Source of the DNA: Candidatus Jettenia sp. | GTDB lineage: Bacteria > Planctomycetota > Brocadiia > Brocadiales > Brocadiaceae | Direction of reading: 5' to 3' | DNA length: 64,000 nt | NCBI GenBank assembly: GCA_021650895.1 | Contig: CP091278.1 | Location: 1,269,659-1,333,658 of the forward strand | Shown: piece by piece, positions 37,629 through 46,367 of the stretch | Position numbering within the stretch: position 1 is the stretch's first letter | How the letters are laid out: every line of letters starts with the position of its first letter | Position numbers and translations under genes: made by a program | Notes under the pieces: model-generated | Told to the model about the DNA's origin: nothing | Databases searched by the model: none | Seen by the model: only the letters and a program-made list of their open reading frames with translations

Positions 37629-37856
37629 TTAGGGGTGGATAAAAAAGGAAATTCGTTGGGTTTTGCCTTTTAAAACCCAACCTAATTTAATGCAATAGAT
37701 TACCTTTCCATCTTTTAATCTGTATGTTATCCCCAGGCGGGTGCCTTCTCCCTGTACACTCTTATCGGTAACTTTTTCAACCTTTACCTGCTTTCCCTTT
37801 TTCGTAACAATCTCTATCTGACCATTGTCATTTTCCTAACCATCGTAATCTCTGTC
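37629..37856 (-). pseudogene. Decayed coding fragment
   Basis: One minus-strand frame reads as plausible protein (QIEIVTKKGKQVKVEKVTDK, then GTRLGITYRLKDGKVIYCIKL) but is broken by an in-frame TAG near 37838 and has no start codon. It lies just downstream of tonB and ends in a repeat block. Family not recognised. Confidence 0.4.
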
Positions 37857-37918
37857 TATTGTTTAATATTGAGCTACACAGTTACATAGTATATCCCCTT
37901 ATATTCAAGGATAGTCTA

Positions 37919-38710
37919 TCAGTTAGATCTTCTTCCTGATTCTTCCAGGCGAAATCTGACAGGGATTGCCACCATGGATTTAACAGGTGAGTTTCCTATC
38001 CGTTCAGGTTGGAATCTCCAATGCCTCACTGCCTTTAAAGCCGCCTGATCAAGCAGTTGATAGCCACTACTCTGTTCAACTTCAACCTTAACCGGCATAC
38101 CTTTTTGGTCTACCTCAACCCTGAGTATCACGAGTCCTTCCTGACGCATTTGTTTTGCAAGCTGTGGGTATTCTGGAGGTCGATTCTGGAAATAACCGGG
38201 TTTGCTTTTCGTTCTGATCGTTCCTTGAGAAGGACGCGGCATAGTCTTAGCTGTTTCTTGCTGTTTTTCTGTTGCAGACGTAATGGATTGAGCTGCATCT
38301 ACGTTTGGTTGGGGCAGTGTTACTTGTTCTTCCTGCGGTATAATCTTAACGGATTCCTGTTGTTCTTCCGTTGTAGGCGTAATAGGTTTAACCGTATCTA
38401 CCTCTGGTTGGACCGGTATCACTGGTTCTTCATGCAGCACAGTCTTAATAAGTTCCTGTTGCTTTTCCGCCGCAGATGTAATGGGTTGAACTGACTCAGT
38501 ATCTGATTGTGACACGGCAGTAACCAGATCAACGTCTATGCTCACAGTGTCAGATTGAACGCTGTACTGAACAGGCCTAGTAAAATACTTTCCGCCAATA
38601 AAAAACAAAACACCATGAATGGATAATGCAAGTATAAATCCTTTAATCATGCCATGGTTGCCGGGTTTAATCTTGCGGTAGTGGTAGTTATCGAATCTAT
38701 CTATTGTCAT
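37919..38710 (-). CDS. tonB: TonB-family energy transducer
   Basis: Periplasm-spanning protein that couples ExbBD proton flow to outer-membrane receptors. One N-terminal membrane anchor (~residues 22-42, GFILALSIHGVLFFIGG), then a long Pro/Gln/Glu-rich spacer with three ~33-residue repeats (each with an ITS/ITP-AEKQQE core), and a C-terminal TonB domain (YPQLAKQMRQEGLVILRVEVD ... SSGYQLLDQAALKAVRHWRFQP). ATG at 38710 follows the exbD stop by two bases and has AGGGAGA upstream, so I did not use the longer frame from 38746. Last gene of the receptor-exbB-exbD-tonB operon. Confidence 0.92.
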   Translation of the reverse strand: MTIDRFDNYHYRKIKPGNHGMIKGFILALSIHGVLFFIGGKYFTRPVQYSVQSDTVSIDVDLVTAVSQSDTESVQPITSAAEKQQELIKTVLHEEPVIPVQPEVDTVKPITPTTEEQQESVKIIPQEEQVTLPQPNVDAAQSITSATEKQQETAKTMPRPSQGTIRTKSKPGYFQNRPPEYPQLAKQMRQEGLVILRVEVDQKGMPVKVEVEQSSGYQLLDQAALKAVRHWRFQPERIGNSPVKSMVAIPVRFRLEESGRRSN

Positions 38711-38711
38711 T

Positions 38712-39128
38712 TTACAAAGGGTCTCCCTGCTTTGTCTGAATGGCAACTTTCGTGATTCCTGAAGACCTTACCTCGTCAAGTATTTGAACTGCATTACCAA
38801 AATAGGCTTCCTTGTCCCCATTAATAAAAACCCTCATGTCTGGGTTTTCTGTCTTTAATTGTTTCAAGCGCTGGGGTAAAAGTCCTGGAGCCAGTTTCTC
38901 TTGATTCAGGTATATATCTCCTGACTTGGCAACGGTAATGGTTACTGCCATTTCTCGCTCCTGGGAGGTGCCCGTAGCAGCGGAAGGCAAATTCACACTA
39001 ATGCCCTGATTCTTGACCATTGAAAGAGAAACCATTACAAAAGTCGCCAAAAGAAAAAATATAACATCAATAAGCGGAATAATCTCTATCCTTGCCTTCC
39101 GCCTGGTTGTTGGTAGTGGTATCTTCAT
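38712..39128 (-). CDS. exbD: ExbD/TolR biopolymer transport protein
   Basis: 138 residues with a single N-terminal membrane helix carrying the family Asp (IIPLIDVIFFLLATFVM), which participates in proton conduction, then a periplasmic domain (VNLPSAATG, GDIYLNQEKL, VFINGDKEAYFGN). Its ATG overlaps the exbB stop by 4 nt (ATGA) and its stop abuts tonB, showing tight coupling. Confidence 0.94.
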   Translation of the reverse strand: MKIPLPTTRRKARIEIIPLIDVIFFLLATFVMVSLSMVKNQGISVNLPSAATGTSQEREMAVTITVAKSGDIYLNQEKLAPGLLPQRLKQLKTENPDMRVFINGDKEAYFGNAVQILDEVRSSGITKVAIQTKQGDPL

Positions 39129-39733
39129 AAGCTTTTGTCCTGCTTTAATAACAAAAGTTCGAGATGCGTGGTGGCATCCTCAATTTCATGCCTGGCTTCT
39201 TCAAGGCGTGCATTGAGATAGTTAAAAGGAATAAGCGCAATAATGGCGGTGATTAGGCCGTATGCGGTGGCAATTAAGGCCTCGGCAATACCGCCCGTGA
39301 TGACCGTAGGAGCCTCAAGTTCACTGCCACCCAAAAGGCCAAAGGCTTGTATCATGCCGATCACTGTACCAAAAAGACCCAGAAGCGGCGCAAGGGTAAT
39401 AATGGTATCTAGCACCGGAAGCCCCCGGTTAAAACGCTTAAGTTCCTTATTTGCAGCCTGCAAAAGAGCGTTTGAGAATGCTTTGTGACGGTGGCGAAGA
39501 CCGTAAACAAGAGTAACGGCAACAAAATCTTTGCATCCTTCTCCTGCTTGTATCGCTGCTTCAATTTTTCCTTTCTCAACTTCAGAAAATATTTTTCCTA
39601 CCGTTTTCGGATACCTTGATCTTTTTTCACGGATAAGAAATGCAATCCGCTCTATAATTACGGTCAGGGCTGCCAAAGACGCAACGAGGATAGGCCACAT
39701 GACAGGCCCTCCTCTTAAAAATAAATGAAACAT
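39125..39733 (-). CDS. exbB: ExbB/TolQ/MotA-type proton channel
   Basis: Inner-membrane proton-channel subunit, 202 residues with three membrane helices (about 8-28, 110-135, 153-178). Conserved features are LDTIITLAPLLGLFGTVIGMI and ITGGIAEALIATAYGL, the ExbB/TolQ pore signatures. ATG is preceded by AAAGGAG and follows the receptor stop by ~20 bp. Confidence 0.94.
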   Translation of the reverse strand: MFHLFLRGGPVMWPILVASLAALTVIIERIAFLIREKRSRYPKTVGKIFSEVEKGKIEAAIQAGEGCKDFVAVTLVYGLRHRHKAFSNALLQAANKELKRFNRGLPVLDTIITLAPLLGLFGTVIGMIQAFGLLGGSELEAPTVITGGIAEALIATAYGLITAIIALIPFNYLNARLEEARHEIEDATTHLELLLLKQDKSL

Positions 39734-39752
39734 TTTTTACTCCTTTTGAAAA

Positions 39753-42098
39753 TTAGAACCGGAAAGTCAGCGCGGCACGAACCGCAATGGGTTCAACCGA
39801 TTTAAAGTGAATGTCATTCTGTGGAGCATCCTCCTCTTTCAAACGCGATGGATAATAATAATCAATCTCATGATCCCTGTTGTCGAGGAGATTGAAACCC
39901 TCGACACTAAGAGTCCAATTTTTGTTGAAGTTGTAGCCCACTTTCGCACTCAGCATACTAGTGGAGCCGGAGCGGATACTATTGTCTTCCGTAAGGGGAC
40001 GAGGACCGAAATAACGTAACCGTAGTTCACTGAAAAGGCCACGCTCGCCTGGTTGATGGAACGCAATTCCTGTAGATATAACACTGTCAATTGCACCAGG
40101 GACGTATCTGCCCTGCACTCCTTCACCTTCGACAGTTTCACGAAACTCAGCATGTGAGAGCGAGAAGTCGGCATCCAGGGAGAGCCATTTGGTAGGTGTG
40201 TAATAATTTGTCCACTCAACACCATAACGCCTGGTCGGAGCGCTGGCTTCGGTGCTACCAGCATCTCCGGAAAAGATTAGCTCCGAATCTATGTCCAGCA
40301 ACCACAACGCCAACGTGCTTTGCAATCCCTTAACAATGGTCGTGCGTACACCGATTTCCGCCCCTTTTGTACGCACCAACGGATCTGCTGGTTCCACAGG
40401 ATCTCCTGTCTTTGGATCAACATGTTGTGTCACACCACGACCAGAATTGCTGTGGAAACCGAAGCCACCGCTCAGGTAGTACTCCGTTTTGGCCCACGGA
40501 CCAAAGATAAGCGACCCTTTGGGACTGACGATGGCATCATCTCGTGTGCCGGAGTTGGCAGACAAATCACTATCCACATCGAAGGAGTAATAATCCATTC
40601 GCAATCCAAAAACCGTACGGAATTTGTCCGCCCATTGAACCTTATTCTCGACATAGGGGGAAACACTCACCTCCCACACATCATCCTCACGGGTTGTGTG
40701 TGAGATCGTATTACCATCATAATCAACTTTATCTGTACGTCGTCGGTCTACAGTTTGAAACAAGCCGTTTGTAACCGAATCACTGCGTATTTGCAGGCCA
40801 ACGGTGTTTTCCATATCGTGGCTAAACACTTCGCTGTACCAGGTTTGGCTGGCCTTTGTCCCGCCGACCCACCGCCTATCTAGTTGCTCAAACTGGTCAC
40901 CCTGGGGACTGTCAAGAAAATACGTGAAATTGGAAAACAAATTAAGATCATAGTAAAATCCATAGAGCAGTACCTTGGTGGAAGAGTCTGCATCGGCACG
41001 ATGCCACTCAGCGGAAAGACTGTGACGCTGCGAGTCGCCGCCGTCGTTTGAACCCAGAGAATCGAAACGGTCAAAGCCAGGAACCACATCCAGGGCACGC
41101 TGGGCAATTTGGTCGGTCGCGTTCCAGTCCCCGGCATACGACATAGATGTTATGCTATAACCCCACTCTGGTGTGCCCTGACTGTAGCTCAATACACCAT
41201 TTATCCTCTTGTAATCGTCCGGCTCGGTCCAGGGGCCGTCATTATGGAATAATTCAACGGCATAAAGGATATTTCCACTTCCAACAGGATGTGATGAGGC
41301 ATACAGGCCTCGCGCATATCCGAAGCTGCCGCTCTCCACCTGCGCTATACTTTGTGGAAGAAAACTGACATATTGAATATCGGCTGCGCCTGCGGAGGAA
41401 AAATCGCCAAGGTCGGCAAAGTAAACCCCTTTTCGGAAATCCACACGCTCGATCAGTTCAGGGATCATGAAATTCAAATCAGTATAGCCCTGACCATGCC
41501 CATGAGTGGGCAGATTTACCGGAACGCCGTTGACCGATGTGGCAAAGTCTGTTCCGTGGTCAAGATTAAATCCGCGCAGAAAGAACTGATTCGCTTTACC
41601 AGCACCACTGTGCTGGGTGACGATAACGCCGGGAACCGTCTCCAGCACTTCACCGGGGCGCGATAAGGTGCGCCATTCCAACTCGTCTTTATCCACCGTA
41701 CCCTGAGATGCTGCGCCTGCGATACCGAGCAAACTGTCCGCATGGCCGTAAACTAACACTTCCGGCAAAAGAAGCACATCGGTTGAGGAAGACGTTGCAT
41801 TCGTGGAATCTTGAATGGTCTCCGGTGAATCACTTGTATTATTACCACTTTCTTCTGATTGATTGAAAGAATTTACATCTGCTACATTTGCTGTCGAAGA
41901 ACTAGCTTCAACTTGCTCTCCAGTTACATCCTGCCCTGCTGACTGTTTTAACATTTCCTCGCTGTGCTCTGCTTCCTTTTCTTTCAAAAGAGGTTTCGAT
42001 GGAGCATGTGCTGCTATTTCTCCAGTCGATGAGATTTTACAATAAAAATTAAGCGCTAAAGTAATTACCAACAAAATGAAGAAATACTTCATTTGCAT
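39753..42098 (-). CDS. TonB-dependent outer-membrane receptor (probable corrinoid/cobalt)
   Basis: 781-residue outer-membrane receptor. Signal sequence, then a Ser/Thr/Glu-rich stretch (~35-115), a TonB-box-like LLPEVLVYGHAD, a plug domain (~130-240: RPGEVLETVPGVIV, NQFFLRGFNLDHGTDF, SVNGVPVNLPTHGHGQGY) and a beta-barrel ending in the usual terminal Phe (AALTFRF). The nearest signal upstream is a cobalamin riboswitch (42144-42300), which strongly suggests corrinoid, cobinamide or cobalt-complex uptake. AAAGGA precedes ATG. The gene heads the operon that also encodes ExbB, ExbD and TonB, so the locus supplies its own energising system. Confidence 0.9.
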   Translation of the reverse strand: MQMKYFFILLVITLALNFYCKISSTGEIAAHAPSKPLLKEKEAEHSEEMLKQSAGQDVTGEQVEASSSTANVADVNSFNQSEESGNNTSDSPETIQDSTNATSSSTDVLLLPEVLVYGHADSLLGIAGAASQGTVDKDELEWRTLSRPGEVLETVPGVIVTQHSGAGKANQFFLRGFNLDHGTDFATSVNGVPVNLPTHGHGQGYTDLNFMIPELIERVDFRKGVYFADLGDFSSAGAADIQYVSFLPQSIAQVESGSFGYARGLYASSHPVGSGNILYAVELFHNDGPWTEPDDYKRINGVLSYSQGTPEWGYSITSMSYAGDWNATDQIAQRALDVVPGFDRFDSLGSNDGGDSQRHSLSAEWHRADADSSTKVLLYGFYYDLNLFSNFTYFLDSPQGDQFEQLDRRWVGGTKASQTWYSEVFSHDMENTVGLQIRSDSVTNGLFQTVDRRRTDKVDYDGNTISHTTREDDVWEVSVSPYVENKVQWADKFRTVFGLRMDYYSFDVDSDLSANSGTRDDAIVSPKGSLIFGPWAKTEYYLSGGFGFHSNSGRGVTQHVDPKTGDPVEPADPLVRTKGAEIGVRTTIVKGLQSTLALWLLDIDSELIFSGDAGSTEASAPTRRYGVEWTNYYTPTKWLSLDADFSLSHAEFRETVEGEGVQGRYVPGAIDSVISTGIAFHQPGERGLFSELRLRYFGPRPLTEDNSIRSGSTSMLSAKVGYNFNKNWTLSVEGFNLLDNRDHEIDYYYPSRLKEEDAPQNDIHFKSVEPIAVRAALTFRF

Positions 42099-42143
42099 CT
42101 ATCCTTTCCCCTCGAAAGTAAGAACCAACAAAATCGGTTTAAA

Positions 42144-42300
42144 TAGGTATCCTGGCTTCCGGGTCTTCCTACTTTCTGCGCCTTCCCAGAAAGCCGTTTA
42201 ATCAGTTTAAACCGTTTAAACGGCTTTCCAGTGGCACGTTTGCAGATTTCGTCACCGGCTACAGTTGCGGGGGCAGCTCCTTTTTATGGGATTCCCTTGT
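42144..42300 (-). promoter_or_regulatory. Cobalamin riboswitch 1 (proximal to the receptor)
   Basis: Minus-strand sequence carries the AdoCbl/Cbl aptamer landmarks in order: AGCTGCCCCCGCAACTGTA, GCCGGTGACGAAAT, GTGCCACTGG, a GGCTTTCTGGGAAGG-type arm and AGCCAGGATACC. It ends ~45 nt before the receptor ATG with its ribosome site. I see no terminator in between, so translational control is more likely. Confidence 0.92.
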
Positions 42301-42384
42301 ATTCGAACTACCATTAAATAAGCTTAACTACTGATGGATACGGATAAGGTCAGTGGCCTCATCAATTTTAAAACTCACTTTTAT

Positions 42385-42428
42385 TGAAATAAAAAAACCC
42401 GTTCCTTCGTATAAGAAGAAACGGGTTC
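42385..42428 (-). terminator. Intrinsic terminator between the tandem riboswitches
   Basis: On the minus strand AACCCGTTTCTTC pairs with GAAGGAACGGGTT, followed by a run of seven T residues. It lies ~60 nt after aptamer 2, the position of a riboswitch expression platform. An upstream CTTCGTA (about 42460) could pair with TACGAAG of the terminator as an antiterminator. Confidence 0.75.
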
Positions 42429-42489
42429 AAATGACCAATCGCAACGCTTCACCTCCTTTACTACGAAGAAGTTTCTCAGCAAAACATGA

Positions 42490-42640
42490 CAGGCAGGTCT
42501 TCTGACTAGCGGATCATCCTACTCGTTGCGCCTTCCCGGAAGGCCGTTTAATCAGTATAAACCGTTTAAACGGCTTTCCAGTGGCTCTTGCAACATTCGT
42601 CACCGAATACAGCGGCGGTACCGTTCCCTTTTCTCCCATT
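42490..42640 (-). promoter_or_regulatory. Cobalamin riboswitch 2 (distal, with terminator)
   Basis: Second aptamer with the same landmarks: GTACCGCCGCTGTATTCGGTGACGAA (landmarks CGCTGTA and CGGTGACGAA), GAGCCACTGG, and AGTCAGAAGACCTGCC. It starts ~240 nt downstream of cobQ. Between it and riboswitch 1 lie a perfect AAAGGAGGTGA ribosome-site-like sequence and the terminator. Confidence 0.92.
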
Positions 42641-42882
42641 TGAAACCACAGATTACGCAGATCACACAGATAAAAAATGATCAATTTATGTAGTCGTTCA
42701 AAAGGGGAGCTGGGATTCCCTTTTTATCCCGATGGATATATCGGAATACCTGTATGTATCATTTATATGAATGTTATACGCTACACAGCATGCTCCTTTC
42801 GGAGTCGTGTAATCACTGAATATTTGTTGGTAATAAAACTTTCTAAAATTACACTCAATATTGAACAATTCTCACATATAAT

Positions 42883-44418
42883 TTATGATAAATTTAACAT
42901 ATCGTATATTACATCCATATGTATATTCCTGCGGACAATATCGGCTAATTCGTTGTATCGATACTCTTTTATATTTTTAAAATTTACCTGACGGCCATTT
43001 GATGATGTTAAGCCTCTTTTCCATCTCAGATAATCAATAAGCCCGGACCGGAACGCATCATTATCAAAGATACCGTGGATATAGGTACCTATTACATTGC
43101 CATCGGCAGAAATACATCCATCCCATACGTCTACATCCTCTCCTGCCCGTTCAGTAATCTTTGCAAAATATCTAACAGGATTATGGCTATTATAGGTTGT
43201 CTCTCCCATATGGATCTCATACCCTGTTAATGCATTATCTACAGGGAAGAATCCTTCATGTTTTGCTATATGAGCCTTCACCTGATAGGTATGCTTTTCC
43301 CTGGCAAAGGTGGTTATCGTATTTAACAAACCTAAACCCTGTATACTATCCCTGGATGACTCTACATGGTATGGATCACGAATTTGCCCTCCCAGCATCT
43401 GATACCCACCACAAATACCCATTATCATTGTCCCATATTTTGATAGTTTGATAATCTCTTCAGAAATACCTCTTTCCCGCAGAAATAGTAAATCCTCTAT
43501 GGTGTTCTTTGTACCTGGAATAATAAGCAAGTCTGGCTTGCCAATATCGTTTGCTCTATCTGCAAATCTCAATCTCACATCCTTCTCATGGGTAAATATA
43601 TTGAAATCTGTGAAATTTGATATGCGGGGCAGTTTGATTACTGCAATATCAATATCATAATGCTTTTTATTGATATCATTACCGTTGTTATACTCAAGCG
43701 ATACGGAATCTTCGTCATCTATACTCAGATTATGGATATAAGGAATTACACCAACAACGGGCTTATTGATACGGCTTTCAAGCATATCGAGTCCGGGCTT
43801 TAATATGCCCTTGTCTCCCCGGAATTTGTTAAAAACAACACCTTTCACGAAATTTCTCTCACCCGCAGTCAATAATTCCAATGTCCCGACAATCCATGCG
43901 AAAGCGCCGCCCCGGTCAATATCTGTTACCAGTAATACAGGGGCTGATGCCATCCGTGCCATACCCATATTCACAATGTCGCCGTCCTTCAGATTTATTT
44001 CGGCAGGGCTTCCCGCTCCTTCAATAATAATAATATCGAATTCAGTTTTTAAGGTATCATAGGCTTCTTGTACGATTGAAATAAATTCATTCTTTTTTTG
44101 ATAATATTCCTTAGCTGTCATATTTCCTACCGGCTTACCCATAATAATGACCTGGGAACCACAGTCCCCGGTAGGTTTCAGGAGTATCGGGTTCATCTCC
44201 ACCCTGGGGGCAACACCTGCTGCCTCTGCTTGTGCTACCTGCGCCCTTCCCATTTCTTTCCCATCTTTCGTTACAAATGAGTTTAAGGCCATATTCTGGG
44301 CTTTAAACGGCGCAACCCGATACCCATCTTGTTTCAGGATACGGCACAGAGCGCATGCGAGAATACTCTTGCCCACATGGGAACCTGTACCCTGTACCAT
44401 GATGGATTTATTTTTCAT
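42883..44418 (-). CDS. cobQ: Cobyric acid synthase
   Basis: Amidates four carboxyl side chains of adenosylcobyrinic acid a,c-diamide using Gln and ATP. The N-terminal dethiobiotin-synthetase-like ATPase has VQGTGSHVGKS (P-loop), FKAQNMALNS and IIIEGAGSPAEINL. The C-terminal class I glutamine amidotransferase domain has the nucleophile region MIMGICGGYQMLG and catalytic His in IHGIFDN. 511 residues is normal. Its ATG overlaps the cobD-like gene by 11 nt. Part of the B12-controlled operon headed by cbiM. Confidence 0.95.
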   Translation of the reverse strand: MKNKSIMVQGTGSHVGKSILACALCRILKQDGYRVAPFKAQNMALNSFVTKDGKEMGRAQVAQAEAAGVAPRVEMNPILLKPTGDCGSQVIIMGKPVGNMTAKEYYQKKNEFISIVQEAYDTLKTEFDIIIIEGAGSPAEINLKDGDIVNMGMARMASAPVLLVTDIDRGGAFAWIVGTLELLTAGERNFVKGVVFNKFRGDKGILKPGLDMLESRINKPVVGVIPYIHNLSIDDEDSVSLEYNNGNDINKKHYDIDIAVIKLPRISNFTDFNIFTHEKDVRLRFADRANDIGKPDLLIIPGTKNTIEDLLFLRERGISEEIIKLSKYGTMIMGICGGYQMLGGQIRDPYHVESSRDSIQGLGLLNTITTFAREKHTYQVKAHIAKHEGFFPVDNALTGYEIHMGETTYNSHNPVRYFAKITERAGEDVDVWDGCISADGNVIGTYIHGIFDNDAFRSGLIDYLRWKRGLTSSNGRQVNFKNIKEYRYNELADIVRRNIHMDVIYDMLNLS

Positions 44419-45505
44419 ATACGTTTTTCATTGCCGTAATGAGCCGCTCATTTTCTTCTCTTGTCCTTACTGCCACCCGAAAATACTTATCGCTGAGTCC
44501 CGTAAAGTTAGAGCAATCGCGAATGGCAATGCCGTACTCTAATAATTGTTCGCGCAACAGAGAAGAGGTCATATCCCTTCTCTTAATCTTAACAAGGATA
44601 TAATTAGCCGTGGGTTCATACGGCACAAGCCCATGGATACCCGTCAATTCGTTCAATAAAAATACCCGTTCTTTCAGCATAAATTCCCTGCTTCTGGAAA
44701 TGAATGCTTCATCTTCCAGAGCAGCCAGAGCAGCGCATTGGGCAAGGGCATTTACCGACCACGGCTCCTTGTATTTCATCATCTGTTTCACCAAATCCGC
44801 ATGGGCAACCAAATACCCAATTCTTAGGCCAGGGAAACCGTAGAATTTTGTAAGCGATCTGACCACTATCAAATTACGCAGCGTGCCTGCCTCGTGGATA
44901 ACATGGTATCTTTCAGGCTCATCAACAAAATCTATAAACGCCTCATCTATAACAAATGTTATATCGTGATGCTGCCTTATCATATCCAGAAGAACAGTCT
45001 TTTCTATCAATTGTCCTGTAGGATTATTGGGATTACACAAAAAGACTATCCCTGCATTGTTATCGCGAAGAAAATACTCCTGGTGATATTCAAAGCGAAA
45101 ATTATCCTTTTCCTTCAATACATGATGAGTTACTTCCGTGTGGCTGCACTGTAATGCCTCGGCAAACTCGCTAAAGGTAGGTTGAAAAACAATCCCCCGT
45201 GCTGGTTGTAATGAGCGGGGAATGAGGTAAAATAATTCCGTAGAACCGTTCCCTACAATAACCTCATCAGCAAGATGTCCGATCTTCCGGGCAATATATT
45301 CCCGTAAGCTGGAACAGTCAATATCAGGATAATGTACGATATCATCAAAATTTTCCCCTATGACCTTTCGAACATTTTCCGGATATCCAAGAGGATTAAT
45401 ACTTGCACTAAAGTCGAGGATACCATGGTTTCTCCTCTGTACGCTAACGTTGCCGTTCACGTAATCCGTAATAGGTTTTATATCTCCGCCGTGACCTTTA
45501 AACAT
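44408..45505 (-). CDS. cobD: PLP-dependent threonine-phosphate decarboxylase-like enzyme
   Basis: Fold-type I aminotransferase-family enzyme expected to make (R)-1-aminopropan-2-ol O-phosphate, the nucleotide-loop linker of B12. Visible: HGGDI near the start, DFSASINPLG, IVGNGSTELFYL, CNPNNPTG, FVIDEAFIDF, PLP Lys region SLTKFYGFPGLRIGY and FRVAVRTREEN. HGGD and INPLG distinguish CobD/CobC from histidinol-phosphate aminotransferase. ATG at 45505 has AAAGGAA upstream; the frame extends to 45544, inside cbiO. The gene sits between cbiO and cobQ. Confidence 0.88.
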   Translation of the reverse strand: MFKGHGGDIKPITDYVNGNVSVQRRNHGILDFSASINPLGYPENVRKVIGENFDDIVHYPDIDCSSLREYIARKIGHLADEVIVGNGSTELFYLIPRSLQPARGIVFQPTFSEFAEALQCSHTEVTHHVLKEKDNFRFEYHQEYFLRDNNAGIVFLCNPNNPTGQLIEKTVLLDMIRQHHDITFVIDEAFIDFVDEPERYHVIHEAGTLRNLIVVRSLTKFYGFPGLRIGYLVAHADLVKQMMKYKEPWSVNALAQCAALAALEDEAFISRSREFMLKERVFLLNELTGIHGLVPYEPTANYILVKIKRRDMTSSLLREQLLEYGIAIRDCSNFTGLSDKYFRVAVRTREENERLITAMKNVYEK

Positions 45506-45513
45506 AATTCCTT

Positions 45514-46367
45514 TCAGGAAGATGTCGTATGAGAATTCATACATAACTTATATATCAAAAATTTTCTCGCCTCTCCTATTGTAAGTGGTAAGCTGCTCAT
45601 GGAGACATTATTTTCGTCTCTTAAAAGCTGCATTAACTGCGCAATTTGAGGCAGTTCCAGACAAGCCGCTTTTATCTCATCGGTATTTGAAAACACCTGT
45701 TCAGGAGTACCCACTCTGAGCACGTTACCTTGGCGCATAATTGCTAACCTGTCCATATACACCGGTACTAAATCGACGGTATTTGTTGCCATAATGATTG
45801 TAATGCCATGCTTCCTGTTCAACTCTTTCAGCAAAGTCATAATAGAAGTCACACCGGCGGGGTCAAGCCCACAAGTAGGCTCATCCAGAACAAGTATCTC
45901 CGGTCTCATTGCAAGTACCCCGGCAATACAAATCCGCTTCTTTTGCCCGAAACTTAAGGCATCGATTGCTCTGTCTGCATATGGCGCCATACCTACCAGT
46001 GACAATGCTTCATCTACCCTGTGAGTAATCTCATTTTTTGAGAGACCCAGATTCATCGGTCCAAATGCTACGTCATCCCATACTGATGGAGCAAACAATT
46101 GATCATTTGGGTCCTGAATACGATACCTACTCGTTGAAATATTTCTCTGGATGAATAGTGAGCCAAAGGCTTTTGCTCAAGCAGTATCTCTCCTGACCGG
46201 GGTTTTAAGAGACCATTGAGATGTTTTAACAAGGTTGTTTTTCCCGATCCATTCGGTCCCAGTACAGCTAAAAATTCTCCTTTCACAATATCCATACAAG
46301 CACCCTGTAATGCCTGTGTTCCATCATGATAGTGATATCGTATATCCCTGATTTGCATTATTACCAT
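45514..46367 (-). CDS. cbiO: Cobalt ECF transporter ATPase, frameshifted in this sequence
   Basis: ATP-binding subunit of the CbiMNQO cobalt importer. The sequence is split into two frames. The first carries Walker A LGPNGSGKTTLLK and ends MINCLLHQYGMT. The second carries APSVWDDVAFGP, signature ALSFGQKKRICIAGVLA, Walker B ILVLDEPTCGLDP and a D-loop; the usual H-loop His appears as Asn (MATNTVD). One C is missing at the Q-loop near 46115: restoring it gives VFQDPNDQLFAPSVWDDV, the family consensus. Either a sequencing indel or a recent mutation. Overlaps cbiQ at its start (possible ATGs at 46367 and 46358). Confidence 0.88.

Noticed and set aside
39807-41743. Many open frames opposite the TonB-dependent receptor
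   Set aside because: Shadow frames of a long, higher-GC coding region; no ribosome sites or motifs.
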